Shown: positions 7,437 to 16,351, counted from the first letter of the stretch. The stretch is DNA of 64,000 nt from an uncultured Kocuria sp. (GCF_947500125.1 NZ_CANMRA010000021.1:1-64000), one strand, 5' to 3'. Translations and numbers: made by a program. Notes: a model not told the origin generated them from the sequence alone.

Positions 7437-9380
7437 CTACTCCTCGGCACGGGCTCGGGCGCCGGCCTCGACGTCGGCCCGCGCGCGCCCCCGCACCACG
7501 GCGTCGACGGCGCGGATGAACCCGAGGTGGCTGAACGCCTGCGGAAAGTTCCCGGCGAGCCGCCCGCCGGCGGGATCGTACTCCTCCGCGTAGAGGCCGA
7601 GGTCGTTGGCGTAGCCGACGAGCTGCTCCAGGAGCTCACCGGCGTCGTCCATCCGGCCGCTGCGGGCGTACTGCTCCACGAGCCAGAACGTGCAGATGAG
7701 GAACGGGTACTCGTCCCCCTCGAGACCGTCCAGGCCGGAGGCGGTCCGGTAGCGGTGCACCAGCCCGTGCGCGCCCCGCAGGTCCCGCTCGATCCGGGCC
7801 ACGGTGCCGAGCATCCGCGGGTCGTCGTAGGCAACGAAGCCCGTGTGCGGCAGCTGCAGCAGCGAGGCGTCCACCTCGGAGTTCTCGTACGTCTGCGTGA
7901 ACGTGTTCAGCTCCGCGTCGAAGCCGTGCTCCATGATCTCGGCGCACAGCCGGTCCCGCAGGTCCCGCCACCGCTGCACCGGACCGGAGAGCCCGTGCTC
8001 CTCGACGGCGCGCACGCCCTGGTCGAAGGCCGCCCACATCATGGCGCGCCCGTGCACGAAGAACGCCGAGGGCCCGCGCATCTCCCAGATCCCGTGGCCG
8101 GCCCGGTCGAAGTTGCGCTCGCAGAAGAGCAGCAGGTTCTTCTGCAGTCCCCACGACCACCGGTCCTCCGCCACGCCGGCGTCCCGGAGGGCGGCGAGCG
8201 CGAGCATGACCTCCCCGACGACGTCCGCCTGGTACTGGCCCACGGCGCCGTTGCCGATCCGCACGGGGGTCGAGTCCTCGTACCCGCCGAGGTGGCCCAG
8301 CTCGCTCTCGGGCAGCCGGCGCTCCCCCGCCAGGCCGTACATGATCTGGATCTGGCCGGGGTCCCCGGCCACGGCCCGCAGCAGCCAGTTGCGCCAGTGC
8401 AGGGCGCCGTCGGTGAAGTCGTGGGCGACGAGCACCTCGATGGTCAGGGCGGCGTCCCGGAGCCAGGTGTAGCGGTAGTCCCAGTTGCGACTGCCCCCGA
8501 ACTCTTCGGGCAGCGAGGTGGTGGGGGCCGCGACGATCCCTCCGGTGCCGCGGTGGGTGAGGGCCCTGAGCACGAGCAGCGAGCGCAGGACCGCCTGCTC
8601 GTGGCGCTTGTGGGTGCTCACGTGGGAGGACCACTCGGTCCAGAAGGACACCGCCCGGTCGAGGGCGACGGCGGGGTCCACGGGGGTGGGCAGGTCGTGG
8701 TGGGACTCGTACCAGGTCAGCACCCAGTCGAGGGACTCCCCCGCCGAGAGCGCGAAGCGTCCGCCGAGCCGGTCGGCGACAGCGCCCTCCTCCTCATCGG
8801 AGCGCCCCGGCTCCTCCGGGCCGGCGTCCTCGAGCGGGTCGACGCGCGGGAAGTCCTCGGGGTGCAGGATCGGCCCCGTCAGGAGCAGGGCGTCCGGACC
8901 CGCGATGGAGAGCTGCCCGCACGTGCCGTCGCCGTCGACGTCGACCCGCCGTGTCCAGGGCAGGGCGCGCCCGTAGTCGAAGCGGATCCGCAGGTCGTGC
9001 TCCACCTCGACCGTCCCCGAGACGCACTCGACCCGCCGGACGAGGTCGGCGTGGTCCGGGTGGTCGTCCCGGGCCGCCACCGGGGGCAGGAAGTCGGTCA
9101 CCACGACGGTCCCGGTGGGGGTGCGCCACGTCGTCTCGAGCACGAAGGTGCGGGGGAGGTAGCGGCGCGAGGTGACCTCGCCGTCGACGGCGGAGAGCTT
9201 CCAGCGCCCGTCCTCCGGCGCGCCCAGCAGGGCCGCGAAGACGGACGGCGAGTCGAAGCGGGGGAAGCACAGCCAGTCGACGCTGCCGTCCCGGGACACG
9301 AGAGGCCCGGTGTGCAGGTCGGACAGCAGCGCGTAGTCCTCCAGGGGGGTGGACGGGGGCCGGATCGCGTCGTCGCTCAT
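7437..9380 (-). CDS. GH15 glycoside hydrolase (trehalase/glucoamylase type)
   Basis: Cytosolic glycosidase of 647 residues; no signal peptide. An N-terminal beta-sandwich begins at DYALLSDLHTGPLVSRDGSVDWLCFPRFDS, followed by an (alpha/alpha)6 barrel with VAAPTTSLPEEFGGSRNWDYRYTWLRDA and, near the C-terminus, GLYAEEYDP, which carries the expected second acidic catalytic residue. GH15 enzymes of actinobacteria include trehalases and glucoamylases, so the likely reaction is hydrolysis of an alpha-glucoside to glucose. The ATG overlaps the stop of the PucR-type gene (ATGA), so the two are translationally coupled; an upstream opening to 10211 would overlap that gene entirely and is rejected. Confidence 0.88.
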   Translation of the reverse strand: MSDDAIRPPSTPLEDYALLSDLHTGPLVSRDGSVDWLCFPRFDSPSVFAALLGAPEDGRWKLSAVDGEVTSRRYLPRTFVLETTWRTPTGTVVVTDFLPPVAARDDHPDHADLVRRVECVSGTVEVEHDLRIRFDYGRALPWTRRVDVDGDGTCGQLSIAGPDALLLTGPILHPEDFPRVDPLEDAGPEEPGRSDEEEGAVADRLGGRFALSAGESLDWVLTWYESHHDLPTPVDPAVALDRAVSFWTEWSSHVSTHKRHEQAVLRSLLVLRALTHRGTGGIVAAPTTSLPEEFGGSRNWDYRYTWLRDAALTIEVLVAHDFTDGALHWRNWLLRAVAGDPGQIQIMYGLAGERRLPESELGHLGGYEDSTPVRIGNGAVGQYQADVVGEVMLALAALRDAGVAEDRWSWGLQKNLLLFCERNFDRAGHGIWEMRGPSAFFVHGRAMMWAAFDQGVRAVEEHGLSGPVQRWRDLRDRLCAEIMEHGFDAELNTFTQTYENSEVDASLLQLPHTGFVAYDDPRMLGTVARIERDLRGAHGLVHRYRTASGLDGLEGDEYPFLICTFWLVEQYARSGRMDDAGELLEQLVGYANDLGLYAEEYDPAGGRLAGNFPQAFSHLGFIRAVDAVVRGRARADVEAGARARAEE

Positions 9381-10648
9381 CCCCCCATTGAACCAGCCGG
9401 TGCCGTCCGGCCCGCGGACACGGCCAGATCGTGGGCGAGGACGGCGAGTTCGAGCAGCAGCCGGCCGCGCGGTTCCTGCGGACTGCACCCGGTCAGTTCC
9501 ACGAGCCGGCGACTGCGGTAGATCACGGTGTTGCGGTGGCAGAACAGCTCCTCGGCCGCTGACGTCGCCGAACCGCTGTGCCGCAGCAGCGCCCGCAGCG
9601 TGTCCAGCAGCGTGGTGCGCTGGTGGGCCGGCAGGGCGAGGACGGGGGACAGGACGTGCTCGACGATCATCGAGCCCACCTCCGGGCCGGTCTCGAGCAG
9701 CAGCTCCGGCAGGCGGGCCGAGGCCCACACGAGCTGCCGCGTCCCGGCCGGCAGGGTGGCGGCGGCCCGGGCGGCCAGTCGGAAGGCGGTCGCGGTGTCC
9801 GCCATGCCCTGCCTGGCCAGGGCGACACCCACCCGGCCCTCGACGGCAGGGCGCAGCAGGTCGCTCAACCACGCCTCGTCGGCGCCCTGCATGGCGACCA
9901 CTCCGTAGAGCGCGCCGTCCCGCACGCCCCACCGGGAGGTCCCGCCCATCCGCTCGACCCGGTCCTCCGGGTGGTGCAGAGGCTCGCTGTGCGGGTCCTC
10001 CATCACAGCGACGACGCAGGCGACCGAGGCGTCGGCGCGGATCCCGAGGATCTGCTCGGCCTGTCCGGCGAACTCCGGATCGGCGGCCCGGCCCTCGAGC
10101 AGCCCCGCCAGGTAGTTCTCCTGCCGGCGCAGGTCCCGAAGCTCCCGCCGCGAGGTCTCGCGCCGGTAGGCCTCGCTCATGACCTCGCTCTGCACGCCGA
10201 GGTCGTGCCACAGCCGGTGGCCGGCGGCGACGAGCTCCTCGGCGGTGATCTCCGCCCGGCCGTCGCGCACCCGGTCGGTCATCGCTTCCCAGAGCAGCAG
10301 GTTGCCGGTGGTGTAGGCGGACAGCACCGCCTCCAGCGGGACGCCCTGACGGGCCCGCTCGATTCCCGTGGCACGCCAGACGTCGACCGCACGGGCCACG
10401 CCTCCGTCATCGTCCGCGCGTCCGGCGAGGGTGCGCAGACCTCGGCCGACGTGCTCCCGGGTGCTCCGGCGCAGCAGCGCCTGCAGCTCCGGGGTGGACC
10501 AGCCGCCACCGGCCGGGCTCTTGGCGAGCAGCACGGCGGTGATCCCGTCGGCGATCCGGTCGACGTCCTCCAGCATCCCCGTCCAGGCGCGGCGCAGCCG
10601 GTCCTGCCCGCCCCGCTGCGCCGGACCGTGTGCCTCGCTGTGCTCCAT
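9377..10648 (-). CDS. PucR/CdaR-type transcriptional regulator
   Basis: Regulator of 423 residues. An N-terminal domain resembles the RsbRD/PucR N-terminal fold, a central GGDEF-like region contains SVACVVAVMED, and the C-terminal PucR helix-turn-helix lies near residues 350-395 (TLRALLRHSGSATSAAEELFCHRNTVIYRSRRL). The ATG at 10648 is preferred over one at 10729, because the longer form would run through a clean palindrome in the divergent promoter region. It is coupled to the GH15 gene and divergent from the acyl-CoA operon at 10801; either or both may be its targets. Confidence 0.8.
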   Translation of the reverse strand: MEHSEAHGPAQRGGQDRLRRAWTGMLEDVDRIADGITAVLLAKSPAGGGWSTPELQALLRRSTREHVGRGLRTLAGRADDDGGVARAVDVWRATGIERARQGVPLEAVLSAYTTGNLLLWEAMTDRVRDGRAEITAEELVAAGHRLWHDLGVQSEVMSEAYRRETSRRELRDLRRQENYLAGLLEGRAADPEFAGQAEQILGIRADASVACVVAVMEDPHSEPLHHPEDRVERMGGTSRWGVRDGALYGVVAMQGADEAWLSDLLRPAVEGRVGVALARQGMADTATAFRLAARAAATLPAGTRQLVWASARLPELLLETGPEVGSMIVEHVLSPVLALPAHQRTTLLDTLRALLRHSGSATSAAEELFCHRNTVIYRSRRLVELTGCSPQEPRGRLLLELAVLAHDLAVSAGRTAPAGSMGG

Positions 10649-10700
10649 CGCTCTACGATCGCACGCAGTGCACAGTCCGGACCACGGCACGGCGCCCGTT

Positions 10701-10718
10701 GCACAACGATTCTTGTGC
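10701..10718. promoter_or_regulatory. Palindromic operator candidate GCACAA-N6-TTGTGC
   Basis: Perfect six-base arms with spacer CGATTC, midway between the PucR-type gene start (10648) and the acyl-CoA dehydrogenase start (10801). The position suits autoregulation and control of the divergent operon by the adjacent regulator. Confidence 0.5.
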
Positions 10719-10800
10719 GCCGTGCCCATGTACCCGCTGTGATCCGAGGCACAGGATGGGGCTCTGAGCGATGATGCCCGCCCGATCCCAGGAGCACCCC

Positions 10801-12015
10801 ATGACCCAGACCGCCACCGCCCCCCGGTCCTCCGTGCTGGAGGATCACGACATCTACCGGCTCGACGCCCGCCTCACCGCGGAGGAGGTCGCGATCCGCG
10901 ACAAGGTCCGCGCCTTCGTCGACGAGGAGGTCCGGCCCGTCATCAACGACTACTGGGAGCGGGCGGAGTTCCCTTTCGAGCTGGTCCCGAAGCTCGCGGA
11001 GCTCGGTGTGGCCGGCACGGTCATCCAGGGCCACGGCTGCCCGGGGATGAGCCGGATGGCCGGCGCCCAGGTCTCGCTGGAACTGGCCCGCGGCGACGGC
11101 TCGATCAACACCTTCTTCGGGGTGCACTCCGGCCTGGCCATGGGCTCGATCAACGCCATGGGCTCCGAGGAGCAGAAGCAGCGGTGGCTGCCGGCCATGG
11201 CCCGGTTCGAGCGGATCGGGGCGTTCGCGCTCACCGAGCCGAACCACGGCTCCGACTCCGTGGCCCTCGAGACGACCGCCCGCCGCGAGGGGGACACCTG
11301 GGTGCTCGACGGCGCGAAGCGGTGGATCGGCAACGCCTCCTACGCCCACGTGGTGGTCGTCTACGCCCGGGACGCCGAGGACGGCCAGGTGAAGGCCTTC
11401 GTCCTGGAGCGCGAGCCGGACGAGGAGTTCCCCGCCGGGTTCCGGCCCACGGTGATCACCGGCAAGATCGGCAAGCGCGCGATCCTGCAGCCGGACATCG
11501 TCATCGAGGGCCTGCGCATCCCCGAGGCGAACCGTCTCCAGCACTGCGACTCCTTCAAGGACGTCAACAAGGTCCTCAACGCCACCCGCGGCGGCGTGGC
11601 GTGGGAGGCGCTCGGACACGCCGTCGCCGCCTACGAGATCGCCGTCCGGTACGCGGGCGAGCGCCTGCAGTTCGGGCGGACGATCGGCAGCTACCAGCTC
11701 GTGCAGAACAACCTCGCGAACATGCTCGCCGAGACCACTGCGATCAAGCTGATCTGCTTCCGGCTCGTCGAGCTCCAGGACGAGGGCGCCCTCACGGGCC
11801 CCATGGCCTCCCTCGCCAAGCTCACCGCGGCGAAGAAGGCCCGCTGGGTGGTCTCGACCGCCCGCGACATCCTGGGCGGCAACGGGCTCCTGCTCGAGAA
11901 CGAGGTCGCGCGCCACCTCACCGACATGGAGGTGGTCTACACGTACGAGGGCACCGACTCCATGCAGTCCCTCATCGTCGGCCGGGCGATCACCGGCGTC
12001 TCGGCCTTCGCCTGA
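10801..12015 (+). CDS. Acyl-CoA dehydrogenase
   Basis: FAD enzyme of 404 residues that introduces the alpha-beta double bond in an acyl-CoA. It has the FAD/substrate signatures FALTEPNHGSDS and WVLDGAKRWIG, and the catalytic glutamate in YTYEGTDSMQSLIVGR near the C-terminus, a layout like the glutaryl-CoA dehydrogenase branch. The ATG at 10801 has AGGAG ten bases upstream. First gene of a five-gene operon with thiolase, SDR, MaoC and CoA ligase, which together make a complete beta-oxidation-type cycle. A paralogue lies at 49878. Chain type of the substrate is unknown. Confidence 0.9.
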   Translation: MTQTATAPRSSVLEDHDIYRLDARLTAEEVAIRDKVRAFVDEEVRPVINDYWERAEFPFELVPKLAELGVAGTVIQGHGCPGMSRMAGAQVSLELARGDGSINTFFGVHSGLAMGSINAMGSEEQKQRWLPAMARFERIGAFALTEPNHGSDSVALETTARREGDTWVLDGAKRWIGNASYAHVVVVYARDAEDGQVKAFVLEREPDEEFPAGFRPTVITGKIGKRAILQPDIVIEGLRIPEANRLQHCDSFKDVNKVLNATRGGVAWEALGHAVAAYEIAVRYAGERLQFGRTIGSYQLVQNNLANMLAETTAIKLICFRLVELQDEGALTGPMASLAKLTAAKKARWVVSTARDILGGNGLLLENEVARHLTDMEVVYTYEGTDSMQSLIVGRAITGVSAFA

Positions 12016-12025
12016 TCAGCCGCAC

Positions 12026-12059
12026 CAGCACCGCACCCGCACCCGCACCCGCACCCGCC
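12026..12059 (+). repeat. Intercistronic CACCCG repeat
   Basis: Four tandem copies of a six-base CACCCG-like unit between the acyl-CoA dehydrogenase stop and the thiolase ribosome-binding site. Its first 15 bases, CAGCACCGCACCCGC, recur exactly at 13386-13400. Confidence 0.7.
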
Positions 12060-12077
12060 ACCACCGGAAGGAACACC

Positions 12078-13292
12078 ATGCCCGAAGCTGTCATCGTCTC
12101 CGCCGTCCGCTCCCCCATCGGCCGCGCCCGGAAGGGCTCCCTGCGCGAGATGCGCGCCGACGACATGGCGGCCCAGATGGTCCGCGCGGCCCTGGCCGAG
12201 GTCCCCGCGCTGGACCCCTCGGAGATCGACGACCTGATCCTGGGCTGCGGGGTCCCCGAGGCGGAGTCCGGCCAGAACCTCGGCCGCGTCGTGGCCGTCC
12301 GCGCCGGCCTCGACGACGTCCCGGGGACCACGATCACCCGCTTCTGCTCCTCCAGCCTGCAGACCACCCGGATGGCGATGCACGCCATCCGGGCCGGCGA
12401 GGGGGACGTGTTCGTCTCGGCCGGGGTGGAGGCCACGAGCCGCCTCGGCCGGGGCCGCTCGGACGAGGACACGCGCAACCCGTACTTCCGGGAGGCCTGG
12501 GAGCGCTCCGCCCGCCGGGCGGCGGGCGGAGCCGGGACCTGGCAGGACCCCCGCGCCGACGGCGGGGTCCCGGACATCTACATCGCCATGGGCCAGACCG
12601 CGGAGAACGTGGCGCAGCTGCGCGGCGTGTCCCGGCAGGCGCAGGACGCCTACGCGGTGCGCTCGCAGAACCGCGCGGAGCAGGCCCGGGACTCCGGGTT
12701 CTGGGACCGGGAGATCGCCCCCCTCACGCTGCCGGACGGCACGCGCGTGACGCAGGACGACAGCCCCCGGGCCGGCACCACCCTCGAGGCGGTCTCCCAG
12801 CTGAGCCCGGTGTTCCGCCCCGACGGCACGGTCACCGCCGGCAACGCGTGCCCCATGAACGACGGCGCCGCCGCGCTCGTGGTCATGAGCGACACCCGGG
12901 CGAAGGAGCTCGGGCTCACCCCGCTCGCCCGCATCGTCTCGACCGGGCTGACCGCGCTCTCGCCCGAGATCATGGGCATGGGCCCCGTCGAGGCGTCCCG
13001 GCAGGCGCTCGCCCGGGCCGGGATGAGCATCGGCGACGTGGACCTCGTCGAGCTCAACGAGGCCTTCGCGGCCCAGGTGCTGCCGTCCGCCGAGGATCTC
13101 GGCGTCCCGGAGGACAGGCTCAACGTCAACGGCGGGGCCATCGCGCTCGGCCACCCGTGGGGCATGACCGGCGCCCGGATCACGGCCACGCTGCTGAACT
13201 CCCTGCGACAGCACGACAAGCAGATCGGTCTGGAGACGATGTGCGTGGGCGGCGGTCAGGGCATGGCCATGATCGTGGAACGGCTCTCGTGA
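12078..13292 (+). CDS. Acetyl-CoA acyltransferase (thiolase)
   Basis: Thiolase of 404 residues cleaving a 3-ketoacyl-CoA with CoA to give acetyl-CoA and a shortened acyl-CoA. The nucleophilic cysteine lies in TRFCSSSLQTT near residue 90. The catalytic histidine is in NGGAIALGHPWGMTGAR, and the second cysteine in CVGGGQGM near the C-terminus. All active-site residues are present. GGAAGGAACACC precedes the ATG. It completes the cycle begun by the acyl-CoA dehydrogenase, MaoC hydratase and SDR of this operon; the MarR-linked module at 48005-51616 has no thiolase. Confidence 0.92.
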   Translation: MPEAVIVSAVRSPIGRARKGSLREMRADDMAAQMVRAALAEVPALDPSEIDDLILGCGVPEAESGQNLGRVVAVRAGLDDVPGTTITRFCSSSLQTTRMAMHAIRAGEGDVFVSAGVEATSRLGRGRSDEDTRNPYFREAWERSARRAAGGAGTWQDPRADGGVPDIYIAMGQTAENVAQLRGVSRQAQDAYAVRSQNRAEQARDSGFWDREIAPLTLPDGTRVTQDDSPRAGTTLEAVSQLSPVFRPDGTVTAGNACPMNDGAAALVVMSDTRAKELGLTPLARIVSTGLTALSPEIMGMGPVEASRQALARAGMSIGDVDLVELNEAFAAQVLPSAEDLGVPEDRLNVNGGAIALGHPWGMTGARITATLLNSLRQHDKQIGLETMCVGGGQGMAMIVERLS

Positions 13293-13307
13293 ACGACACC
13301 GCAGGCC

Positions 13308-13385
13308 ACCGCGGCCGACGCCTCCTGGATCACGGGCCGCTCCCTCGTGCTCGACGGCAGGTCCGGGCTCACCGGCCCGCTCTGA
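13308..13385 (+). pseudogene. Remnant of an SDR gene (C-terminal tail)
   Basis: Directly after the thiolase stop one frame reads TAADASWITGRSLVLDGRSG and then four more residues to a stop. This is the typical C-terminal end of a short-chain dehydrogenase (compare DASFVSGQVLYVAGG in the intact SDR downstream). There is no start codon or upstream body, since an in-frame stop sits at the thiolase end. It looks like the leftover of a deleted SDR gene. Confidence 0.5.
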
Positions 13386-13429
13386 CAGCACCGCACCCGC
13401 TCGACCACCTCGCCCCACGTGACGCACCT

Positions 13430-13457
13430 CGACCCACCTGACCCACCTGACCCACCG
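13430..13457 (+). repeat. Intercistronic GACCCACCT repeat
   Basis: Three tandem copies of a ten-base GACCCACCT(G) unit directly before the ribosome-binding site of the SDR gene. Confidence 0.6.
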
Positions 13458-13465
13458 GAGGAACC

Positions 13466-14224
13466 ATGACCACGAACCAGCGCACCGCCGTCGTCACCGG
13501 CGCGGCCCGCGGCATCGGTGCCGCGCTCGCTCAGCGGCTCGCCGCCGACGGGATGGCCGTCGCGGCCGTCGACCTCTCCGCGGACGCGTGCTCCGACGTC
13601 GTCGGCGCGATCCGCTCGGCCGGGGGAACGGCCCGGGCCTACGCCGCGGACGTCGCCGACGAGACCTCCGTCACCGAGCTCGTCGACTCCGTGGCCGCCG
13701 AGCTGGGCCCGCCCACCGTCCTCGTCAACAACGCCGGCGTGCTGCGGGACAACCTGCTGTTCCGGATGAGCGCCGACGACTGGGACACCGTGATGAACGT
13801 GCACCTGCGCGGCCACTTCCTCATGTCCCGCGCCGTGCAGGCGCACATGACCGAGCAGGGCTGGGGCCGGATCGTGAACATCTCCTCCACCTCGGCCCTG
13901 GGCAACCGCGGCCAGGCCAACTACGCCGCCGCCAAGGCCGGGATCCAGGGCTTCACGAAGACCCTGGCGATCGAGCTCGGGAAGTTCGGCGTCACGGTCA
14001 ACGCCATCGCGCCGGGGCTCATCGAGACCGCGATGACGCGGGCGACCGCCGAGCGCATGGGCGTGGGCTACGAACAGTTCGTGGAGAACGCCGCCCGGCA
14101 GATCCCCGTCGCCCGGACGGGCACGCCGGAGGACATCGCCGCGGCGGCGTCCTTCTTCGTGCGCGAGGACGCGTCGTTCGTCTCCGGCCAGGTGCTCTAC
14201 GTCGCCGGCGGCCCCCGCGCCTGA
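13466..14224 (+). CDS. SDR oxidoreductase, 3-ketoacyl reductase/3-hydroxyacyl-CoA dehydrogenase type
   Basis: Classical short-chain dehydrogenase of 252 residues. The cofactor motif VTGAARGIGAAL is at residues 11-22, NNAGV near 88, and the catalytic Ser in NISSTSALGNR with YAAAK near 153. In this operon its natural role is oxidation of the 3-hydroxyacyl-CoA made by the MaoC hydratase, although the sequence alone would equally fit a FabG-type reductase. GGAGGAACC precedes the ATG. A fragment of another SDR lies just upstream at 13308. Confidence 0.88.
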   Translation: MTTNQRTAVVTGAARGIGAALAQRLAADGMAVAAVDLSADACSDVVGAIRSAGGTARAYAADVADETSVTELVDSVAAELGPPTVLVNNAGVLRDNLLFRMSADDWDTVMNVHLRGHFLMSRAVQAHMTEQGWGRIVNISSTSALGNRGQANYAAAKAGIQGFTKTLAIELGKFGVTVNAIAPGLIETAMTRATAERMGVGYEQFVENAARQIPVARTGTPEDIAAAASFFVREDASFVSGQVLYVAGGPRA

Positions 14225-14258
14225 CCCCCCTTCCCTTCCGACCGCAGGAGACACCACG

Positions 14259-14711
14259 ATGCAGAACTTCACCGGGATCGACGACTACGCCGGGGCGCTG
14301 GGCGCGCACCTCGGCCACAGCGAGTGGCGGACGGTCACGCAGGAGCAGGTGGACCTCTTCGCCGAGGCCACCGACGACCACCAGTGGATCCACACGGACC
14401 CGGAGCGCGCGCGGTCCGGTCCCTTCGGGGGACCCATCGCGCACGGATTCCTCACCCTCTCGCTGCTCCCCGCTCTGCTGCGGGAGGTCTACCGCGTCGA
14501 GGGCCTGTCGATGGTCGTCAACTACGGCTCCAACAAGGTCCGCTTCCCCCGCCCGGTGCCGGTCGGCTGCCGGGTCCGGGCCGGCGCGGAGCTGATCGAG
14601 CTCGAACGGGGCCCGCAGGGAGCGCAGTCCACCGTCCGGGTCACGGTCGAGGTCGAGGACAGCGACAAGCCCGCCTGCGTCGCCGAGATCGTCTCGTTGC
14701 TGCGCAGCTGA
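14259..14711 (+). CDS. MaoC family (R)-enoyl-CoA hydratase
   Basis: Hot-dog-fold hydratase of 150 residues adding water across an enoyl-CoA double bond. The hydratase-2 motif is intact: FAEATDDHQWIHTD with its catalytic Asp and His, then GPFGGPIAHGFLTLSL. CAGGAG lies upstream of the ATG. Strongly similar along its length to the MaoC protein at 51140, so the two modules contain paralogous hydratases. Acts between the acyl-CoA dehydrogenase and the SDR of this operon. Confidence 0.9.
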   Translation: MQNFTGIDDYAGALGAHLGHSEWRTVTQEQVDLFAEATDDHQWIHTDPERARSGPFGGPIAHGFLTLSLLPALLREVYRVEGLSMVVNYGSNKVRFPRPVPVGCRVRAGAELIELERGPQGAQSTVRVTVEVEDSDKPACVAEIVSLLRS

Positions 14712-14775
14712 GCCGGTCCGCCCCCAGAACGCCGGGAGATCGCCCCGCCGGCGAGCGCCCGAGAAGGAGAGATCC

Positions 14776-16323
14776 ATGAGCTTCAACCTGTCCGTGATGC
14801 TGCGCGAGACGGCCGCGACCTCCCCCGGGAGGACCTGCATGGTGCTCGGGGAGCGGCGCTGGACCTTCCGGGAGGTCGACGCCGCGGCGGACCTCGTGGC
14901 CGCGAACCTCCGGGCCCTCGGCCTGGAACCCGGCGCCACGATCGGCGTCCAGCTCCCGAACGTCCCGCAGTTCCTCTTCGCCTACTACGGCCTCGTCCGC
15001 GCCGGCTACGTCATGGTGCCCATGAACCCGCTGCTGACCGCGCGGGAGATGGCCTTCCAGCTGAGGAACTCGGACTGCCGGCTGCTCGTGACCACAGACC
15101 TGGTGGCGGTTGAGGCCCTCGAGGCGGCCCGCGAGACCGGCGACGTCGCGGTGTACGTGGTCGACACCGGGTCGAGGTCGCGGCCCGAGGGCACCGCCGA
15201 CTTCGCCGAGCTCCTCGCCCCCCGCGCCCCCGTGGAGGCGGCGACGACGAACGCGGACGACACCGCGGTGATCATCTACACGAGCGGGACCACCGGCACC
15301 CCCAAGGGCGCCGAGCTCACCCACTTCGGGATCTACATGAACTCGACCGCGTCGACCGAGCGCGTGGGGATCGGCCCCGACGACACGACGCTGGCCATCC
15401 TGCCGTTCTTCCACGTGTACGGGCTCACGAGCGTGCTCAACATCGCGGTGCGCTTCGGCGTTCCCATGGTCCTGCTCCCCCGCTTCGCCCCGGCCGCGGC
15501 CATGGACCTCATCGAGCAGCACCGGGTGGTGCGCTTCTCCGCCGTGCCCACCATGCTGATCGCCATGCTCGAGGCCGGCACCGCCGGGCGGGACCTGTCC
15601 AGCGTGGAGCGCGTCACCTCGGGCGGCGCCGCGCTGCCGGGCGAGACGCTGCACCGTTTCGAGGCGGAGTTCCCGAACGCGACGGTGCTCGAGGGCTACG
15701 GCCTGTCGGAGTCCACGAGCTCCGTCTCGGTCAACGTCTCCCGGGAGGAGCGCAGGCCGCTGTCGATCGGCAGACCCCTGTGGGGCACCGAGTGCCGTGT
15801 CGTGGGCGCCGACGACGAGGTGCTGCCGCGGGGTCCGGAGCACGTGGGCGAGCTGCTCTACCGCGGTCCGACGATCATGAAGGGCTACTACCGGGATCCG
15901 GTGGCCACGGCCGCCGCTCTGCGTGATGGCTGGCTGCGGACCGGGGACATGGGCTGGATGGACGAGGACGGCTTCGTCTTCGTCGTCGACCGCAAGAAGG
16001 AGCTCATCATCCGCGGCGGGTACAACGTCTACCCCCGCGAGGTCGAGGAGGTCATCGCCGCGCACCCCGCCGTCTCGGAGGTCGCGGTCGTCGGCAGGCC
16101 CCACCCCCGGCACGGTCAGGAGATCGTGGCGGTGATCAGCGCCCGGCCGGGCACGAGCGTGACCTCCGAGGAGATCGTCGAGCACGCGAAGCGCTCCCTC
16201 GCCGCCTACAAGTACCCACGGGAGGTGCACGTCGTCGGGGACCTGCCGAAGACGGCCACTGGCAAGATCCTCAAGCGGGAGATCGCGCGGGACGTCACCG
16301 CCGGGACCACGCAGCAGGTCTGA
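14776..16323 (+). CDS. Acyl-CoA synthetase (AMP-dependent CoA ligase)
   Basis: ANL-superfamily ligase of 515 residues that activates a carboxylic acid with ATP and CoA, feeding the operon. The P-loop-like motif IYTSGTTGTPKG is near residues 165-176, GYGLSES near 312, the TGDMGWMDEDGF motif near 390, and the C-terminal lysine in TGKILKRE. AAGGAG precedes the ATG. Last gene of the PucR-adjacent operon. It could act on a fatty, branched or aromatic acid; sequence alone does not decide. Confidence 0.9.
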   Translation: MSFNLSVMLRETAATSPGRTCMVLGERRWTFREVDAAADLVAANLRALGLEPGATIGVQLPNVPQFLFAYYGLVRAGYVMVPMNPLLTAREMAFQLRNSDCRLLVTTDLVAVEALEAARETGDVAVYVVDTGSRSRPEGTADFAELLAPRAPVEAATTNADDTAVIIYTSGTTGTPKGAELTHFGIYMNSTASTERVGIGPDDTTLAILPFFHVYGLTSVLNIAVRFGVPMVLLPRFAPAAAMDLIEQHRVVRFSAVPTMLIAMLEAGTAGRDLSSVERVTSGGAALPGETLHRFEAEFPNATVLEGYGLSESTSSVSVNVSREERRPLSIGRPLWGTECRVVGADDEVLPRGPEHVGELLYRGPTIMKGYYRDPVATAAALRDGWLRTGDMGWMDEDGFVFVVDRKKELIIRGGYNVYPREVEEVIAAHPAVSEVAVVGRPHPRHGQEIVAVISARPGTSVTSEEIVEHAKRSLAAYKYPREVHVVGDLPKTATGKILKREIARDVTAGTTQQV

Positions 16324-16339
16324 GCGCCCGGTCCCGGGG

Positions 16340-16345
16340 TACCGT
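16340..16345 (+). promoter_or_regulatory. -10 box TACCGT (leaderless start)
   Basis: TACCGT ends seven bases before the ATG of the glucose-6-phosphate dehydrogenase gene, giving that gene its own leaderless promoter separate from the operon upstream. Confidence 0.5.
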
Positions 16346-16351
16346 GCTGAC

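Noticed and set aside
5754-9521. An open frame of about 1,250 codons on the plus strand
   Set aside because: Antisense or out of frame to the TspO-like, kinase and GH15 genes; no domain and no start signal.
9381-10211. Extended N-terminus for the GH15 enzyme
   Set aside because: The in-frame opening runs through the whole PucR-type gene; the ATGA overlap at 9377-9380 gives the natural start.
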